Notes: generated by a model not told the origin, from the sequence alone. Shown: positions 52,726 to 61,637, numbered from the stretch's first letter. The stretch: DNA of 64,000 nt from Amycolatopsis cihanbeyliensis (GCF_006715045.1 NZ_VFML01000001.1:5800001-5864000), one strand, 5' to 3'. Numbers and translations: made by a program.

Positions 52726-53032
52726 CGCGGCCACACTAGCTCGGGCCACCGACGGCTCTGTGGTCCGCCGTCGCCGTCCCGCACGGGAATTGCGGCACCG
52801 AAATCGGTGGATATGTGATCACCTGTCGGCGGAACGATCAGGTCGGGAATTTCCGCCATGACCAGCGGCGAGTCGTCGAGTAGTCCAAACGGGGGTAGAT
52901 CCTTAGGTCGCGCCGCCGAACGGGGTAGGCTTCGCCCCCGGTGTGCGCGGAATGGAATAGATCGGTGATGGCTGTTCTTGGCCGTATGACAGTGTGGGTA
53001 ATGCGGGCCCTTCGTCCAATCGGACAGGTGAC
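52726..53032. promoter_or_regulatory. Divergent promoter region with GGTAGGCT-type -10
   Basis: This 307-base region lies between the hydrolase and the first GGDEF-EAL gene. TAGGCT at 52926-52931 (in GGGTAGGCT), with TTAGGT 17 bases upstream, is a candidate promoter about 100 bases before the GGDEF gene. The same GGTAGGCT word precedes the methyltransferase and the second GGDEF-EAL gene. No gene seen in the region. Confidence 0.4.
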
Positions 53033-55165
53033 ATGACTTTGTCGCTCTCCGGCGATCTTTCCGCGTCGGCAGGCGTACCGGAGCCACGCGGTACCGATGT
53101 CCGGTGGCGGGCGAAGCTCGCCCGCAAGTGGGCCCGGCGGCTCGGCACGGGCGAACCCTCCGGGCTCGGCGCGGAGGAACTGGAGCCGCGGCTGGCCGAA
53201 CTGGTCGACCGGCTGTGCGCGATCGTGACCGGTGACCCCTTCGCCGCCGACCAGGCGGTCGGGCTCGGTGCCGGCCTTGCCGAGCTGGACCGCGCCGGTG
53301 AAACCACCCTGCGCTGCACCCTGGACGTGCTCGGCAAGAACCTGTTGCGCGGGCTCGGGCCGCGCCGGGAGGGTGACCTGGCCGAGCGGGTGCTCGCCGT
53401 GCTCGCGGCACTGGCCGCCGGCTACAGCGGTGCCCTGCGTTCCTCCACGACCGAGTTGCAGGAGAGCAACCTGGTGGAGAGCCTGCGCCAGGCCCGAGGC
53501 CACCTGGAGTCGACCAAGGCACAGTTCGACGAGCTGTTCATCCGCTCGGCGAGCGGGGTGGCGATCACCGATCTGGACGGCAGGCTGCTGCGCACGAACG
53601 AGGCCTTCCAGCGGATACTGGACCGTTCCGCCGCCGAGCTCACCGAGCTCACCCTGTTCGAGGTGGTTCAGCGGCCGGAAGCCGAGGCGTTGCGGGAGTG
53701 CTGGCAGGACCTGCTGGGCGGGATGCCGCAGCCGTTGCGGCAGTGGCGCACGCTGATGCGCAGCGACGGCGAGGCGGTGCTGGCGAACCTGTCGATCTCG
53801 CTGCTGCGGGACGGCGAGGGCAGGCCGGACCGGTACGTCACGATCGTCGAGGACGACACCGACCTGGCGTTGCTGCAGAACCGGATGAGTCACCAGTCCC
53901 TGCACGATATGACCACCGCGTTGCCGAACCGGCAGTTCTTCACCTCGTACCTGGAGAAGGCGCTCGGCAGGGCCGACCCGACGACCGGGGTGACCGTCTA
54001 CCACCTGGATCTGGACGCCTTCTCGCTGGTCGCCGACGGGCTCGGCAGGCAGGTGGGGGACCAGTTGCTGCGCTGGGTAGCAGATCGGTTGCGCCAGGTG
54101 TTCGCCGACGAGGAGTCGATGGTCGCCAGGTTCAGCGGTGACGAGTTCGCGGTGGCCGTGGAGAACGCGCCCGGTGGCCCGGACGTGGTGAGCACGGTGG
54201 CCAGGATCAACGAGGCGCTCGCGGAGCCGGTGTATCTGGACGGCCGCGGGGTGGCCGCCTCCGCATCCATCGGGGTGGTGCACCACCCGCCACGGGACAT
54301 CGCGCCGGAGGAGTTGCTGCGCGCCGCCGATACGACCCTGCGCAGGGCACGCCGCAACGGGTGCAGGCAGTGGGAGTTGTTCGACGCGGGCCAGGATCTT
54401 GCCGACCGCGAGCGGTTCAGCCTGGCCGCTTCGATGCCGGGGGCATGGGAGACCGGGCAGATCAGACCGGTGTACGTCCCGATCGTCGATCTCGCGCAGG
54501 GCACGGTGGTCGGAATCGAGGCGATGCTGCGCTGGGACCACCCCGAGTTCGGCGCGCTGCCGCACGAGAAGTGCGTCGAGTTGGCCGAGCGGACCGGGCT
54601 GACGCTGCCGCTCGGCACCTGGCTGATGAAGCTGGCGTGCGAGCGGATCGGCGAGTCCGGCGACCTGCCGTTCAGCGTGAACCTCACACCCAACCAGGCG
54701 GTCGACCCGGACCTGGTCAGCAACGTGTTGCGGGCACTGGAGGACAGCGGGATGCATCCGCACCGGTTGCGCCTGGTCTTCCCGCTGCGCGAGTTGGTGA
54801 CCGAGCGCGGCGAGGCGGCGGACAACCTGCGGGTGCTCGCCGACGTCGGCGTCTGCATCGTGGTGCGCGACTTCGACGGCGGCCTCGCCGACCTGACCTG
54901 CCTGGAGGACCTCCCGGTGTGTGCCGTGCGGCTGGCCAGGCGGCTGGTCGACCGGCTGGCCCCGAGCACCGGCCGGTTCCAGGTCGCCGAGGTGCTCGGC
55001 GACCTGGTGCGGCTGATGCACTCGGCGGGCGTGCTCGTGGTGATCGACGGGGTGGAGACGGCCGAGCAGGCCGCCTGGTGGCGGGACATCGGCGCCGACC
55101 GGGCCCTCGGCGGCCGGTACGCCCCCGCGGGCCCGGTCGACGACCCCACCGCCCTGTTGCCGTGA
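53033..55165 (+). CDS. PAS-GGDEF-EAL protein, degenerate motifs (copy 1)
   Basis: This 710-residue cytoplasmic protein has an N-terminal helical domain (about 15-150, LARKWARRL), PAS (about 160-285), GGDEF (about 290-445) and EAL (about 455-705). GGDEF reads SGDEF (368-372), there is no RxxD inhibitory site, and the guanine-contact IND reads VAD. The EAL signature reads EAML at 496, DDFG becomes RDFD at 612 and KID becomes VRL, while GVETAEQ remains. Diguanylate cyclase activity is doubtful and phosphodiesterase activity unlikely; a signal-binding or c-di-GMP effector role fits better. ATG 53033 has AGGTGAC upstream, like copy 2. It is paralogous to the protein at 58598. Confidence 0.88.
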   Translation: MTLSLSGDLSASAGVPEPRGTDVRWRAKLARKWARRLGTGEPSGLGAEELEPRLAELVDRLCAIVTGDPFAADQAVGLGAGLAELDRAGETTLRCTLDVLGKNLLRGLGPRREGDLAERVLAVLAALAAGYSGALRSSTTELQESNLVESLRQARGHLESTKAQFDELFIRSASGVAITDLDGRLLRTNEAFQRILDRSAAELTELTLFEVVQRPEAEALRECWQDLLGGMPQPLRQWRTLMRSDGEAVLANLSISLLRDGEGRPDRYVTIVEDDTDLALLQNRMSHQSLHDMTTALPNRQFFTSYLEKALGRADPTTGVTVYHLDLDAFSLVADGLGRQVGDQLLRWVADRLRQVFADEESMVARFSGDEFAVAVENAPGGPDVVSTVARINEALAEPVYLDGRGVAASASIGVVHHPPRDIAPEELLRAADTTLRRARRNGCRQWELFDAGQDLADRERFSLAASMPGAWETGQIRPVYVPIVDLAQGTVVGIEAMLRWDHPEFGALPHEKCVELAERTGLTLPLGTWLMKLACERIGESGDLPFSVNLTPNQAVDPDLVSNVLRALEDSGMHPHRLRLVFPLRELVTERGEAADNLRVLADVGVCIVVRDFDGGLADLTCLEDLPVCAVRLARRLVDRLAPSTGRFQVAEVLGDLVRLMHSAGVLVVIDGVETAEQAAWWRDIGADRALGGRYAPAGPVDDPTALLP

Positions 55166-55171
55166 TCCGGC

Positions 55172-55255
55172 GTGTTTGCCGTTCATGTACGCGTGTTGGC
55201 CGTCCACGCGCGTGAGTTTGCTGCCCACGCGCGTGAGTTTGCCGTTCTCGTACGC
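55172..55255 (+). repeat. Four tandem 21-bp repeat units
   Basis: Units start at 55172, 55193, 55214 and 55235, beginning GTGTTTGCC, GTGTTGGCC, GAGTTTGCT and GAGTTTGCC, each with ACGCG or TACGC near its end. A partial fifth (CGCGTGTTTC) follows. The array sits between the 3' ends of two convergent genes. The same element occurs on the other strand at 15714-15755, also just after a stop codon. It does not look coding or like a CRISPR. Confidence 0.75.
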
Positions 55256-55279
55256 CGGCACGCGTGTTTCAGCCTGATC

Positions 55280-56356
55280 TCAGCGCCCGATCGTCGCGCC
55301 CGCCCAGTCCACGACCTCGGCATGGAAGTGGTCGGCGTTGGGCGCGTAGTTGAAGGCATGCCCGTAATCGCCCGGCAGCACATAGGTCCGCAACCGCGCG
55401 GCGGGGGAGAAATACGGCGCCTCGGCCCGGTACACCGTCTCCGCGGAGGTGCAGTCGATGGCCAGCGGGGAGCAGAGCAACGGGTCATGCCCGCCGAGCG
55501 CGAGCAGCACCGGAACATCCACCAGCAACGAGTACGGGGTCACGTAGGCCACCCCGATCCCGTCGGCCGCCTCGGTCACCGAGAAGACGTCCTTGGTCGC
55601 CTCGTCCAGCGCGACCGCGTCCGGGTCCGCCCGCCCCGGCCGGTGGAAGGACTCCTCCCTGGTGTTCGGTTGGGTGGTCAGGTACAGCGGATCCACGATG
55701 TCACCGCCGAACTTCGGATCGAGCATGGCCGGATAGAACGTGGCGAAGGCCGTGGCGACGTTCACCGGGTCGATGCGGTGCGCCAGCCCGGTGAGCAACA
55801 CCCCGTCCACGTCGCGGAAGGTAGCGGCCTCGATCAGGCTGATCGCCGCGCCGAGCGAGTGGCCGCCGATGATCACCTTGTCGAAGCGCGGCCCGAAGGC
55901 TCCGGCTCGCAGCCGCTGTACCACCCGGTGCATCAGCTCGGCCTGCTGGATCGCGGTCAGCGTGACGCCGAGCGGGACGGTGCTGCGCCCGGTGCCGAGC
56001 CGGTCGACCGTCAAGGTAGCGTAGCCGGCCTCGTTCATCGCGCCGCGGAAGGAGCGCACCCCGGGAACGGCAGGCGGATCCCAGTAGGTGCTGTTGAACG
56101 TGCCGCCCGGAATGAGCAACTGCACCGTGTTCGTCGGTTCCGCGGGTACGCACAGCCTGCCGTGCATGGTCGCGGGCAGCAGCAACGCCACGGTCAGCTC
56201 GATGTCCAGTTCCGTACAGGCGGCTTCGCTCGCGGTGGCCGGAGGTTGCGCGGGAGTCAGCGCGGTGCCGACCCCGAGCGTGACCAGGCCGACGGCCAGG
56301 GCACGCCGCCACCACGCGGGTTTCCGGTCGGTGTACTGATTGCCGGGGCGTCGCAA
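55280..56356 (-). CDS. Secreted alpha/beta hydrolase
   Basis: This 358-residue exported hydrolase has a signal peptide with a twin-Arg-free basic start and hydrophobic core (WWRRALAVGLVTLGVGTALT), cut around ATASEA. The catalytic domain has LLIPGGTFNSTYW (oxyanion), DRLGTGRS, elbow GGHSLGAA, acid near LALGGHDPLLC and His in YGHAFNYAPN. Two cysteine pairs (TELD-region Cys with RLCVP, LLCSP with IDCTS) suggest disulfides. The chosen start is TTG 56356 after AGGAAAGGAAC; the frame extends upstream without a site. It probably acts on an ester outside the cell. Confidence 0.8.
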   Translation of the reverse strand: MRRPGNQYTDRKPAWWRRALAVGLVTLGVGTALTPAQPPATASEAACTELDIELTVALLLPATMHGRLCVPAEPTNTVQLLIPGGTFNSTYWDPPAVPGVRSFRGAMNEAGYATLTVDRLGTGRSTVPLGVTLTAIQQAELMHRVVQRLRAGAFGPRFDKVIIGGHSLGAAISLIEAATFRDVDGVLLTGLAHRIDPVNVATAFATFYPAMLDPKFGGDIVDPLYLTTQPNTREESFHRPGRADPDAVALDEATKDVFSVTEAADGIGVAYVTPYSLLVDVPVLLALGGHDPLLCSPLAIDCTSAETVYRAEAPYFSPAARLRTYVLPGDYGHAFNYAPNADHFHAEVVDWAGATIGR

Positions 56357-56783
56357 TGAACTGTTCCTTTCCTCACGCTCTCTTGATGATCCTTTGTGGA
56401 CAGAATCCGATGGTGCGGTCGTCGACGGGCCGTCGAGGTGGGCCATGCCGGGTGCGGGACGGTCGGGGCGGGCCGGAGCCCGCTACCGTCCCGGTCGGAA
56501 CTTTCGAACAACATTCCTTTTTCGAGATTTGGTGGCCGAACGCGGGAACGCCGACCGGCGCGGCCGCACGTTCGCCGTGGCGCGCGCTCGCGGCAACGCC
56601 GGGTTCTCACGGGGTACACACCTCGTCTGTGCAGGATCGAGCCGGTGGGTTCTACGGTGGGTGCGGGGCACACGTAACAACACACCTATGCGGGGCCGAA
56701 AAACATCGCACAATCGGGTGACGGTAGCTGATCTTTGCGGTCGGTAGGCTTTCCGAACTATCCAGATATGGTGAGGTGTCGAA
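56357..56783. promoter_or_regulatory. Divergent region with promoter-like TAGGCT before the methyltransferase pair
   Basis: These 427 bases hold no gene. TAGGCT at 56745-56750 (in CGGTAGGCT) is 33 bases before the GTG of the methyltransferase gene and fits a -10 element; no good -35 is evident. The leftward hydrolase promoter should also lie here. Confidence 0.4.
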
Positions 56784-57605
56784 GTGACCGAGAATCTGGC
56801 GTGGACTCCTGCCGAGATCGATATAGCCGTGCCCAACGTCGCCAGGGTGTACGACTTCCTGCTGGGAGGTGCGCACAATTTCGAGTCGGACCGGACGCTG
56901 GCCGACAAGATCGAACAGAGTATGCCCGGCGTGCGTGACGTGGTCCGACTGAACCGTTCCTTCCTGCGCAGAGCCGTGCTTTTCATGGTCGAGTCCGGCA
57001 TTCGCCAGTTTCTCGACATCGGCTCGGGTATCCCGACGGTCGGCAACGTGCACGAGGTCGCCCAGCAGGCGGATCCGGAGTGCCGGGTGGTCTATGTGGA
57101 CAAGGAACCGGTCGCCGTGCGGCACAGCGGTGCGCTACTGGCCGGCAACGACCGGGCCATGGCGGTCGAGGCCGACGTGTGCTCGCCAGGGGAGGTGCTC
57201 GGCGACCCGGCCGTGCTGTCGATGCTGGATTTCGACCAGCCGGTTGGCCTGCTCAACCTGTTGCTGTGGCACTTCATTCCGGACGAGGCCGATCCACCGG
57301 GCCTGCTCGCCGGTTACCGGAACGCGCTCGCGCCGGGCAGCTACCTCGCCATCACGCACACCACCTACGACAGTGAACCGGATGAGTTGCGCGGGGCGGT
57401 CGACGAGGTACGGCGGCGCAGCAAGCAGCAGGCGTTCCCGCGCACCTACGACGAGATCACCGCGCTGTTCGACGGCTACGAGCTGGTCGAGCCAGGGGTG
57501 GTCGGTTGCGCGGCCTGGCGACCAGGCGGTCCGGGGGACTTCTCCGAGCACCCGAGCTCGAACGCCCGCCTGTACGCGGGCGTCGGCCGCAAACCGCAAC
57601 CATGA
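56784..57605 (+). CDS. SAM-dependent methyltransferase (Methyltransf_19/DUF574 family), copy 1
   Basis: This 273-residue protein has the actinomycete-specific family signature ARVYDFLLGGAHNFESDR near residue 20, RSFLRRAV, and a SAM-binding FLDIGSGIPTVGNVHEVA. VVYVDKEPVAV matches the acidic residue after beta-2, and LLLWHFIPDEADP the following loop. The family usually sits beside XRE/DUF397 genes; the methyl acceptor is unknown. The GTG start has GAGG upstream. It overlaps copy 2 by four bases. Confidence 0.9.
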   Translation: MTENLAWTPAEIDIAVPNVARVYDFLLGGAHNFESDRTLADKIEQSMPGVRDVVRLNRSFLRRAVLFMVESGIRQFLDIGSGIPTVGNVHEVAQQADPECRVVYVDKEPVAVRHSGALLAGNDRAMAVEADVCSPGEVLGDPAVLSMLDFDQPVGLLNLLLWHFIPDEADPPGLLAGYRNALAPGSYLAITHTTYDSEPDELRGAVDEVRRRSKQQAFPRTYDEITALFDGYELVEPGVVGCAAWRPGGPGDFSEHPSSNARLYAGVGRKPQP

Positions 57606-58402
57606 CGGATCTCGCGGGTGGAACGGGCCCGGAACTCGCCAGGGCAGGACGGATTCGTGACTACCTGCTCGGGGACGGCCACAACCTGGCCGTGGACCGC
57701 AGGCTCGCCGCGGCGCTGGAGACCGCCGTGCCGGACATCCGGCAGGTGATCCGGCTGAACCGGGGCTTCCTGCACCGTGCGATGCGTTCCCTGCTCGCGG
57801 CCGACATCGGGCAGTTCCTCGATCTCGGGTCGAGCGTGCTGGCCGCGGGCAATGTCCGCGAGGTCGTGCGGCGGTCGGGTCACGGCTGCCGGATCGTCCA
57901 CGTGGACGCCGATCCGATCACCGTGCGGCAGGGCAGGTCGCTGCTGAACGGTGCGAAGGACGCGGTGGTGGTGCAGGCCGACCCCGCGGACGCGGGCCGG
58001 GTGTTCGATCATCCGGACACCGCCCGCATGCTGGACCCGGGACGGCCGATCGGCGTGATCATGGTCGACCTGTTGCATTTCGTTCCGGACGCGATGGGGC
58101 CGGCTGCCGTCGTGGCCGAGTACCGGCGGCGGATCGCGCCCGGCAGCCGGGTGGTGCTGTCCCACTTCACCGGCGACCACTGGCCCACGCACCTCACCCG
58201 TAGCACGGTCGAGGTGATGTCCCGCAGCGGGGATCCGATCCGGCCCCGTTCCTACGAGGAGGTGGTGGCGATGCTCGCCGGATTCGAACTGGTCGAACCC
58301 GGCGTGGTCGGCGTCGGGGAGTGGCACCCGGAGCGTCGACTGGATCCGGTCGAGGAGCGGGCGGCCGCGGGCCTGTATGCCGCCGTGGCGCGGGTACCAT
58401 GA
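57602..58402 (+). CDS. SAM-dependent methyltransferase-like protein, diverged copy 2
   Basis: This 266-residue tandem paralogue has RIRDYLLGDGHNLAVDRR, RGFLHRAM, FLDLGSSVLAAGNVREVV and IVHVDADPITV. The SAM loop reads DLGSSVLAAGN instead of DIGSGIPTxGN: the second Gly, the Pro and the Thr are changed, so SAM binding may be weakened. The C-terminus PGVVGVGEW matches copy 1's PGVVGCAAW. ATG 57602 lies in the ATGA overlap with copy 1. It could be a heterodimer partner or a specialised enzyme. Confidence 0.87.
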   Translation: MTDLAGGTGPELARAGRIRDYLLGDGHNLAVDRRLAAALETAVPDIRQVIRLNRGFLHRAMRSLLAADIGQFLDLGSSVLAAGNVREVVRRSGHGCRIVHVDADPITVRQGRSLLNGAKDAVVVQADPADAGRVFDHPDTARMLDPGRPIGVIMVDLLHFVPDAMGPAAVVAEYRRRIAPGSRVVLSHFTGDHWPTHLTRSTVEVMSRSGDPIRPRSYEEVVAMLAGFELVEPGVVGVGEWHPERRLDPVEERAAAGLYAAVARVP

Positions 58403-58496
58403 TTTCGTCGACTACCTCACGCGAATCGCGGATGACCGTCCGTTTCGCCAATGGTCCGAACGAGGGTAGCGACTTCGGGAAGATCGCGGCGGCCGG

Positions 58497-58502
58497 TAGG
58501 CT
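58497..58502 (+). promoter_or_regulatory. Candidate -10 element (GGTAGGCT) of the second GGDEF-EAL gene
   Basis: TAGGCT in the context CCGGTAGGCT lies 95 bases before ATG 58598, with TTCGGG 17 bases upstream. The same word precedes copy 1 at a similar distance and the methyltransferase gene at a shorter one. Confidence 0.35.
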
Positions 58503-58597
58503 GCCATTCTCGGGTGCATCGGAACCGAGGGCACCGTGAAAATGATTTTGGCCGGCCGTCAACACGACTGGATTCGATTCGGGAAGGTGACCTGACC

Positions 58598-60739
58598 ATG
58601 TCGCTCCCCGATGACGATCCGCGCCCGCTCGCCAGGCACTCGACCGCACGAGAGGAAGCCCGTTGGCGGTTGAAACTCGCCAGGAAATGGGCCTATCGGC
58701 TGAGCATGACGGTGTACCTCCCGATATCGCACGAGCACCTCGAGGAGGAGCTGCTGCGGCTGGTCGACACCTTGTCCGAGGCCGCCTCGAGTGAGCCGTT
58801 CGGTACCGAGGCCGCCGCGGAAGCCGGCGCGCGGCTGGTGGACCTGCACGCTACCGGTCGATCGAGCCTGCAGTGCACGATGGAGATCCTCGGCAAGGGT
58901 CTGCTCGCCCGGCGGCCGCCGCGGCAGCCGGAACGGATCGAGCGGGTGCTCGCGCTGCTGTCCGCGCTGGCCTCCGGTTACAGCGAACGGCTGCGGATGT
59001 CGGTGTTCGACCAGCAGGAGAGCGTGAACGGCGCGCTGATCGACACCCTGCAGGAGGCGGGCCGGAACCTGCGGGCGAGCGAGGCGCAGTTCGACGAGCT
59101 GTTCGCCCGATCCGCGAGCGGCGTCGCGATCACCGATCTGGACGGCAACCTGGCCAGGACGAATGGCTCCTTCCAGAAGATCCTGGACCGCGGCGCCGAG
59201 GACCTCTCCGGGCTGACCGTGTTCGACCTGGTCGCGCCGGATGAGGCGGAATCGCTCCGGGACGTCTGGCGCGACCTGTTGCGGAGCAGGCCGCGGCAGG
59301 CGTCGCACACCCAGCAATGGCGCCGGTTCACCCGCGGCGACGGCGAGACGGTGCTGGCGAAGCTGTCGGTCGCGCTGCTGCGCGACGGGGCCGACCAGCC
59401 GGATCGGTACGTGGCGGTCATCGAGGACGACACCGAGCTCACCCTGTTGCAACGCAGGCTCAGCCACCAGTCCCTGCACGACATGTTGACCGGATTGCCG
59501 AACCGCCAGTTCTTCACCAGCCGCCTGGAACAGATGCTCCGGCAGGCCGATCCGGCGGCCGGGGTGACGCTGTACCACCTGGACCTCGACGGGTTCTCGC
59601 TGATCGCCGACGGACTCGGCAGGGCGGCGGGTGACCACCTGCTGTGCGTCGTCGCCGAGCGGCTGGAGCAGGTCGTACGGGCGGAGCGGGCGATGGTGGC
59701 CAGGTTCGGCGGCGACGAGTTCGCGATCGTGATCGAGAACGGCCCGGAGACCCGGGACATGCTGGGCACCGTGCACGCGATCAACGAGGTGCTGGCCGAA
59801 CCGGTGTACCTCGCGGAGTACGGCGTCGCCATCCCGGCGAGTATCGGCGTGGTGGATCGCCCGCCGCCGGACATCGCGCCGGACGAGTTGCTCCGCGCCG
59901 CCGACCTCACCCTGCGCAGGGCGCGACGCAAGGGTCGAGGGCAGTGGGAGCTGTTCGACGCGAGCGAGGACGCGCGGGACCGCACCCGGTTCGGCCTGGC
60001 GGCGCAGATGCCAGGGGCCTGGGAGAACGGCGAGATCAGCGTCGCCTACCGGCCGGTGTTCGGCACGGCGGAGGGCAGGACCGTCGGCGTCGAGGCGGTG
60101 CTGCGCTGGGCACACGACGGGATCGGCGTGCTCGACCACGACCGGTGCGTCGCGCTGGCCGATGAGACCGGGCTGACCGTGCCGCTCGGTGCCTGGCTGC
60201 TGCGCTCGGCCTGCGCCCGGATCGCCGGGTACGGGCAGCTCCCGTTGAGCGTCGTGCTGACCCCGAATCAGGCCGGTGACCCGGACCTGGTCGGCACGGT
60301 GTTGCGGGCGCTGGAGCAGGCGGACATGCTCGCGCACCGGCTCCGGTTGGTGTTCCCACTGCCGGAGCTGGTCGCCGGGCACGGCGAGGTGCTGGACAAC
60401 GTGCGGGTGCTCACCGATCTCGGGGTGTGCGTCGTGCTCGGCGACTTCGCCGGCGGGCTCGCCGATCTTGCCGGGCTCGAGGACGTGCCGGTCTGCGCGG
60501 TCCGGTTCTCCCAGCGCCTGGTGCGCCAGCTGAGCCGCCCCGCGGGTCGCTTCGCCATCCGCGAGGAACTCGCCGGGCTGGTGCGGTTGATGCACGCGGC
60601 CGATGTGCGCGTGGTGGTGGACGGGATCGAGACCGACGAGCAGGCGCGGTGGTGGCGGGAGATCGGTGCGGATCGGGCCCTCGGCGGCTACTTCGCGCCG
60701 GGCGAGCCGGCGACGGACCTCGACTCCCTCCTGCGATAG
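58598..60739 (+). CDS. PAS-GGDEF-EAL protein (copy 2)
   Basis: This 713-residue paralogue of the protein at 53033 has the same order: helical domain (LARKWAYRLS), PAS (AQFDELFARSASGVAITDLDG), GGDEF, EAL. The GGDEF core is intact (371-375) but IND reads IAD and there is no RxxD site. The EAL motif reads EAVL (499), DDFG reads GDFA and KID reads VRF, so phosphodiesterase activity is unlikely. The GGDEF half may still be active, unlike copy 1. ATG 58598 has AAGGTGACC upstream. The rhodanese gene follows after 26 bases. Confidence 0.88.
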   Translation: MSLPDDDPRPLARHSTAREEARWRLKLARKWAYRLSMTVYLPISHEHLEEELLRLVDTLSEAASSEPFGTEAAAEAGARLVDLHATGRSSLQCTMEILGKGLLARRPPRQPERIERVLALLSALASGYSERLRMSVFDQQESVNGALIDTLQEAGRNLRASEAQFDELFARSASGVAITDLDGNLARTNGSFQKILDRGAEDLSGLTVFDLVAPDEAESLRDVWRDLLRSRPRQASHTQQWRRFTRGDGETVLAKLSVALLRDGADQPDRYVAVIEDDTELTLLQRRLSHQSLHDMLTGLPNRQFFTSRLEQMLRQADPAAGVTLYHLDLDGFSLIADGLGRAAGDHLLCVVAERLEQVVRAERAMVARFGGDEFAIVIENGPETRDMLGTVHAINEVLAEPVYLAEYGVAIPASIGVVDRPPPDIAPDELLRAADLTLRRARRKGRGQWELFDASEDARDRTRFGLAAQMPGAWENGEISVAYRPVFGTAEGRTVGVEAVLRWAHDGIGVLDHDRCVALADETGLTVPLGAWLLRSACARIAGYGQLPLSVVLTPNQAGDPDLVGTVLRALEQADMLAHRLRLVFPLPELVAGHGEVLDNVRVLTDLGVCVVLGDFAGGLADLAGLEDVPVCAVRFSQRLVRQLSRPAGRFAIREELAGLVRLMHAADVRVVVDGIETDEQARWWREIGADRALGGYFAPGEPATDLDSLLR

Positions 60740-60765
60740 CGCGGTCGTGCTGCCACTATGGCGGC

Positions 60766-61596
60766 ATGAACCCGTTGACCACGGTCACCGAACTGCGGGA
60801 CGCGCTGGACACGCCGCACCCGCCGACGCTCATCGACGTCCGCTGGAATCTGGCCGGGCCGCCGGGTATCGACGGCTACCGTGCGGGCCACCTGCCTGGG
60901 GCGGTGTTCGCCGACCTGGACACCGACCTCGCGGCGCCACCCGGTGCCGGCGGCAGGCACCCGTTGCCGGACATGGCCGATTTCGAGGCCGCCATGCGCG
61001 GGCTCGGGGTGTGCGAAGGCCATCCGGTGGTCTGCTACGACCAGCGCGACTCCATTGTCGCCGCGCGGTTGTGGTGGATGCTGCGGTACTGCGGGCACGT
61101 GGATGTGCGGGTGCTCGACGGCGGCTACGAGGCGTGGATGCGGGCCGGGCTGCCGGTGCGGACCGGAGACGAGGAGGCGGCGCGGCCGGGTGACTTCCGG
61201 GCCGAACCCGGCGCGCTGCCGGTGGTCACCGCGGAGGAGGCTGCGGCCATCGCGCGTGGCGGGTTCCTGCTGGACGCCAGGGCGGGGGAGCGCTATCGCG
61301 GCGAGTTGGAGCCGATCGACCCGGTGGCGGGCCACATTCCCGGCGCGGTGTCGGCACCCAGTATCGACAACGTTGACACCGAAGGATACTTCCGATCGGC
61401 CGAGCGGCTACGCGAGCGTTTCGCCGCGCTCGGCATCGATCAAGAAGCCGAGGTCGCGACCTACTGCGGATCCGGTGTCACCGCAGCGCACGAGGTGCTC
61501 GCGTTGCATATGGCCGGTTTCCGGGCCGGGCTGTACGCGGGTTCGTGGAGCGACTGGATCCAGGATCCGGCGCGGGAGATCGCCACCGGTGGCTGA
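60766..61596 (+). CDS. Sulfurtransferase with tandem rhodanese domains
   Basis: This 276-residue protein has an N-terminal inactive rhodanese domain (about 1-135; LIDVRWNL, GHLPGAVF, VVCYDQRD with Asp at the loop where Cys would be) and a C-terminal active one (about 150-276; LLDARAGERY, GHIPGAVSAPS, Cys234 in TYCGSGVTA). The CGSGVT loop resembles 3-mercaptopyruvate sulfurtransferases more than classical thiosulfate enzymes (CRxGxT). It begins shortly after the GGDEF-EAL stop, possibly from its own promoter. Confidence 0.92.
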   Translation: MNPLTTVTELRDALDTPHPPTLIDVRWNLAGPPGIDGYRAGHLPGAVFADLDTDLAAPPGAGGRHPLPDMADFEAAMRGLGVCEGHPVVCYDQRDSIVAARLWWMLRYCGHVDVRVLDGGYEAWMRAGLPVRTGDEEAARPGDFRAEPGALPVVTAEEAAAIARGGFLLDARAGERYRGELEPIDPVAGHIPGAVSAPSIDNVDTEGYFRSAERLRERFAALGIDQEAEVATYCGSGVTAAHEVLALHMAGFRAGLYAGSWSDWIQDPAREIATGG

Positions 61597-61599
61597 GTT

Positions 61600-61615
61600 G
61601 CTGGTCTAGACCGGT
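61600..61615. promoter_or_regulatory. DasR-type operator (dre), distal
   Basis: GCTGGTCTAGACCGGT matches the dre consensus (core TGGTCTAGACCA) with one arm mismatch. It lies directly after the rhodanese stop and 80 bases before the chitinase ATG. In streptomycetes DasR, a GntR-family regulator responsive to glucosamine phosphates, binds such sites upstream of chitinase genes. Confidence 0.8.
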
Positions 61616-61637
61616 CGGGCCGACGCGGGGTACATTC

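Noticed and set aside
55172..55255. CRISPR-like array
   Set aside because: Units are 21 bases, contiguous and without unique spacers.
52838..55261. 807-codon reverse open frame opposite GGDEF-EAL copy 1
   Set aside because: It is antisense to recognisable PAS, GGDEF and EAL motifs and has noise composition.
58451..58597. N-terminal extension of GGDEF-EAL copy 2
   Set aside because: Copy 1 begins at the equivalent ATG after the same AGGTGAC-type site; the extension is Arg-rich and unlike copy 1.
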